30,010 nt of DNA from CAYWPG01 sp964460035. Its GTDB lineage: Bacteria > Pseudomonadota > Gammaproteobacteria > Nitrococcales > AK92. Positions 27,413-30,010 of the stretch are shown in pieces; the first letter of the stretch is position 1, and every line of letters starts with the position of its first letter. A program made the position numbers and the translations under genes. The notes beneath the pieces were generated by a model, which was not told where the DNA came from, ran no database searches, and saw nothing but the letters and a program-made list of their open reading frames with translations. The stretch is taken from assembly GCA_964460035.1 (NCBI GenBank), contig CAYWPG010000044.1, forward strand, positions 1 to 30,010, in the 5' to 3' direction.

Positions 27413-29833
27413 GGGTAACACTTCGATAATGAAATACTTGACGGCACCGGGCACTAAGTCGGTCCCGGATGTCTGATCCCCCCCGATCACCCGGGCGCCA
27501 CTGAAGCTAATGAAATAGGTGCCGACACCATCGGGCGCAGCCCGGCCGAGCATATGCACGTGGGCTGTGGTTCCGGCCGGGAGCTGGATCGTTGTCGATG
27601 TGCTGCGTACCGGGGTGCTGCTGGTGAGCACCGTGACCCCGTTTACCCGCACCTCGAAGATGTCGTCGTTCAGGCTGCCGTTGTCACCCATGGTGATGGT
27701 GACGTTACGGGTCATGCAGCTGACGGTGACCGTTTTGCTCTGGGTCGTACCGCAGATGTCTTTGGTCGCGGTGAACAGGACGCTCTGGGCGCCTCCGCCG
27801 TTACCGTCTGTCGGACAGAAGTACTCCGCGCGTCCATCCGAACGGAATGTCAGAATGCCTTGGTTCGGCTCGGGACCGGTGAGAACGCGGCTTGCGTTCA
27901 TTACCAGTTCGGCGCCGTAGATATCCTCGCAATAGGGCTGCGCGAAGGCGAGAATGGCCTCGTCCATGCCGGTACTGGTAATGGTCTTACGTGCTGCCGT
28001 TTCTAGCAGCCCCAGGAAATTCTGCAGGAAGTCTTCTCCGAGCTGGGTGAAGATTTCGGTCATTGCGCGCACGGTGATCTTGCGCCGGATCAGCCGGTTG
28101 ACCATCCGTTCGGCGAGTTTATCCACAAGCTTATCGGTCGCGCTCGAACCGGCGATCTGACATACGTCGTCGATTCCGAACACATCCAATGCGGCCGTCA
28201 GCACTGCCGGTTCGGAAGCAGTGGGCGCCGTAGTGGACGCGCTTAGGCGCAGGTCTGCGTCGATGTCGGACACCAGATCGGTTATGACCGCGGCCGCGTC
28301 GAGCGCGAACTCCAATGGGGCACAGATTGCAGCCCAAGCGCTCAGCAAGGCGGTATCGGCTACCGGCCCATCGTGGGGAATCACCACCGCCCCCAAGGCA
28401 GCTGCTAGCAGCAGGTCGCAACTGGTGCCGACGATGTCCGATGTATTGCTGAGCAAGTCAGCCGAGGTCCGCAGCGCACAGAGGGCGGGTAGCAGCTGAT
28501 CGCAAACTTCATCGGGGCTGAGGGCCGCCAGCCTCATGAGCTGATCCTGACTGTCAAGACTACCCAGTTCGCCGTTGTTCCATGCGGTCAGGAAGGCTTG
28601 CAGTTCGTTGCGGTACTCCATCAGCCCGTTGGCGTTGGCCGCGGCCATAAATGCCCGCCCGATGGCCTCGCCCTGCGAGTCCTCGAGTCGCTGACGCAAT
28701 TCGGTAATGATCGCTTCAGCCTCGTTGTGGCCAGCCTCGGCTGCTGCCAGGAGGGTGGAGCGTGTTTCCAGGCTTACCGGGAGTCTGTCGAGCTGCGCAG
28801 CCAGTAACTGCTCGTTGATTTCGAGCAATTGCAGAATCTCTTCGAAGAGCTCGACGGTCTCCTTAGCGGGCTCGGTCGGCGCCGGCGCTGGCGGTTCCAC
28901 CGTAAAGCGGTAGGTCGCTGCGGCTGTGCCGTTGATCAGCAGCGTGATGTCCTTAGCGCCTGGTGAGGCGGCCTCGCCCGTAGTGGGGATGACGAAAGAG
29001 ACATAGCCGAGTATGGGCCTGATCGGTGTTTGCAGCGTGTCAGCATCGCCAACCCGGATCTGAATCAGATCTTCCGGATTCAGTAGCGCAGGCGACACCA
29101 GTGTGACCACCGTTCCGGGCTGGCCATGCTCGATGAGCAGCCGGTCGGGCAGATTCTTTCCGGCAAGTACTGCCTGCCCGAGCAGCTCGACGTCCGCGAA
29201 CGTGACGCGGCCCGAAAAATCCAGATCCGCAGCGCGCTGGGCGACCGCCGGCATGTGTTCGAGGCGCCCGGCGAACTTGGCTGCACGATGCACATCCGAC
29301 AAGGTAATACGGCCGTCGTTGTCCAGGTCGCTGAGCCTCTCGGGCATGCCTGGCACATCGAGCGCGAGATGGTTCGGATCGTAGACGATAACCCCCACAC
29401 GTGCCTCAGCGCTTGCGCCGGTGCTGGCCGTGGCGGTTACGGTAATCGGATAGAACCCTGGCTGCTCGAACGCAACCGCAATATCGGAAGACTGAAAGGC
29501 GCGCCCATCGCCCAGGGTCCATTCATAAGCCACTATGTCGATGTCGGAGTTGAGCGCAACGGCGCTCAGCTCGAACACGGTGCCCACCGCACCGTAGCTA
29601 CGATCCGCGCGTACATCGATAACGAACTCCTCGGCAGAGCAGGGGCCGAGGGTATCGCCGTGGCGCAAATGGGCTTGCACGGCCGGCGCAGCTACCGTGA
29701 TGGTGTGTGCTTTGGCGGGATCTCCTGCGGGTATGTGGCAGATCTCCACCCGCGCCTGTGCCGCCGCTGCCTGGCCGGACAGCGCAAGGGCGAGCACCGA
29801 GCCTAGGCACAAACCGAGGAATCTTCGGATCAT
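27410..29833 (-). CDS. Large exported protein with PKD, dockerin-like and IPT/TIG-like domains
   Basis: The 807-residue precursor has a signal peptide ending QAAAA (about residue 25). Residues 29-66 hold a two-cysteine module starting VEICHIPAGDP and ending HGDTLGPC. Residues 70-152 are a PKD domain (YEWTLGDG at 103-110, PGFYPITVTATA at 125-136). Residues 165-226 hold two calcium-loop repeats of dockerin type: D169-x-D171-x-D173-G-x-I-x3-D180 and D203-x-D205-x-S207-G-x-V-x3-D214, 34 residues apart. Residues 235-312 resemble an IPT/TIG fold (PGTVVTLVSPAL and later VSFVIPTTGEAAS). Residues 325-640 are helical, with several Cys, and unrecognised. The C-terminus (650-807) is beta-rich. There is no anchor or enzyme domain. 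The start at 29833 is set by AAGGAG seven bases upstream and the signal peptide. It is co-transcribed with the cohesin-like gene. Confidence 0.78.
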   Translation of the reverse strand: MIRRFLGLCLGSVLALALSGQAAAAQARVEICHIPAGDPAKAHTITVAAPAVQAHLRHGDTLGPCSAEEFVIDVRADRSYGAVGTVFELSAVALNSDIDIVAYEWTLGDGRAFQSSDIAVAFEQPGFYPITVTATASTGASAEARVGVIVYDPNHLALDVPGMPERLSDLDNDGRITLSDVHRAAKFAGRLEHMPAVAQRAADLDFSGRVTFADVELLGQAVLAGKNLPDRLLIEHGQPGTVVTLVSPALLNPEDLIQIRVGDADTLQTPIRPILGYVSFVIPTTGEAASPGAKDITLLINGTAAATYRFTVEPPAPAPTEPAKETVELFEEILQLLEINEQLLAAQLDRLPVSLETRSTLLAAAEAGHNEAEAIITELRQRLEDSQGEAIGRAFMAAANANGLMEYRNELQAFLTAWNNGELGSLDSQDQLMRLAALSPDEVCDQLLPALCALRTSADLLSNTSDIVGTSCDLLLAAALGAVVIPHDGPVADTALLSAWAAICAPLEFALDAAAVITDLVSDIDADLRLSASTTAPTASEPAVLTAALDVFGIDDVCQIAGSSATDKLVDKLAERMVNRLIRRKITVRAMTEIFTQLGEDFLQNFLGLLETAARKTITSTGMDEAILAFAQPYCEDIYGAELVMNASRVLTGPEPNQGILTFRSDGRAEYFCPTDGNGGGAQSVLFTATKDICGTTQSKTVTVSCMTRNVTITMGDNGSLNDDIFEVRVNGVTVLTSSTPVRSTSTTIQLPAGTTAHVHMLGRAAPDGVGTYFISFSGARVIGGDQTSGTDLVPGAVKYFIIEVLP

Positions 29834-30010
29834 CTCACAGCTCCTTGTGTAGTTCTTATTCGAACTCGCGCGCAACCAGGAAACCGTTGCAGCGCGCTCT
29901 CTTCCGAGCATTTTTGCAATATGCTGTATTGCTAATAAATCATAATTCTTATTTTATAAACTGATTTTGGTTGATAAATTAAGGGTTGGGTGGGTTTGTC
30001 GATAGTGAAG
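29834..30010 (-). promoter_or_regulatory. AT-rich promoter region of the dockerin/cohesin operon
   Basis: From about 29905 to 30000 the composition changes sharply to AT-rich, unlike the rest of the window. Overlapping inverted repeats lie at 29907-29932: AGCAT (29907-29911) with ATGCT (29921-29925), and GCAATA (29916-29921) with TATTGC (29927-29932). A plausible minus-strand -10-like TATAAA lies in the 29950-29960 segment, with no convincing -35. The window ends before any upstream gene can be seen. Confidence 0.45.

Noticed and set aside
1..30010. tRNA, rRNA, IS elements, integrase sites, CRISPR arrays
   Set aside because: I looked for cloverleaf-like segments, transposase or integrase motifs and regularly spaced repeats and found none.

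Overview
The window looks like a chromosomal segment of a high-GC gammaproteobacterium. The evidence is gene order as well as sequence. The left end has the end of the ATP synthase operon followed by glmU and glmS. The middle has polA, then an engB locus with an apparent small RNA between them, then cytochrome c4, dsbA, an endonuclease/exonuclease/phosphatase-family gene and a GGDEF/EAL gene. That middle order resembles the Pseudomonas polA-engB-cc4-dsbA neighbourhood. OxyR has its redox cysteines at exactly the E. coli positions (199 and 208). The genus cannot be fixed from this sequence alone. System II cytochrome c assembly genes (ccsB/ccsA) beside cytochrome c4 argue against an enteric bacterium.

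Left third (1-9060): 3' end of atpD, atpC, a clear rho-independent terminator, glmU and glmS (UDP-GlcNAc precursor supply). A convergent response regulator carries a degenerate GGDEF domain. Divergently from it run oxyR and, 26 bp later, uvrD.

Middle (9061-18270): an orphan family-2 glycosyltransferase, a DJ-1/PfpI-family protein, a LOG-family nucleotide hydrolase, an outer-membrane beta-barrel protein, polA, a small exported protein, an apparent sRNA gene with a sigma-E/AlgU-like promoter, engB and cytochrome c4.

Right third (18320-30010): ccsB-ccsA-dsbA (heme attachment and thiol chemistry in the periplasm), an EEP-family hydrolase, a PAS-GAF-GGDEF-EAL protein predicted to degrade c-di-GMP, and a small four-helix membrane protein. 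At the right edge is a two-gene minus-strand operon that encodes an exported PKD/dockerin-like protein followed by an exported stand-alone cohesin-like protein.

Two places deserve most attention. The first is the polA-engB intergenic region (about 16557-16710). It has the layout of an ErsA/Spot 42-type sRNA and a predicted 10-bp hairpin displaying nine cytosines in its loop. The second is the cohesin/dockerin gene pair (26720-29833), a candidate non-cellulosomal secreted scaffold or adhesion pair. Two c-di-GMP proteins with altered GGDEF motifs are also notable. No tRNA, rRNA, insertion sequence, prophage or CRISPR array was seen.
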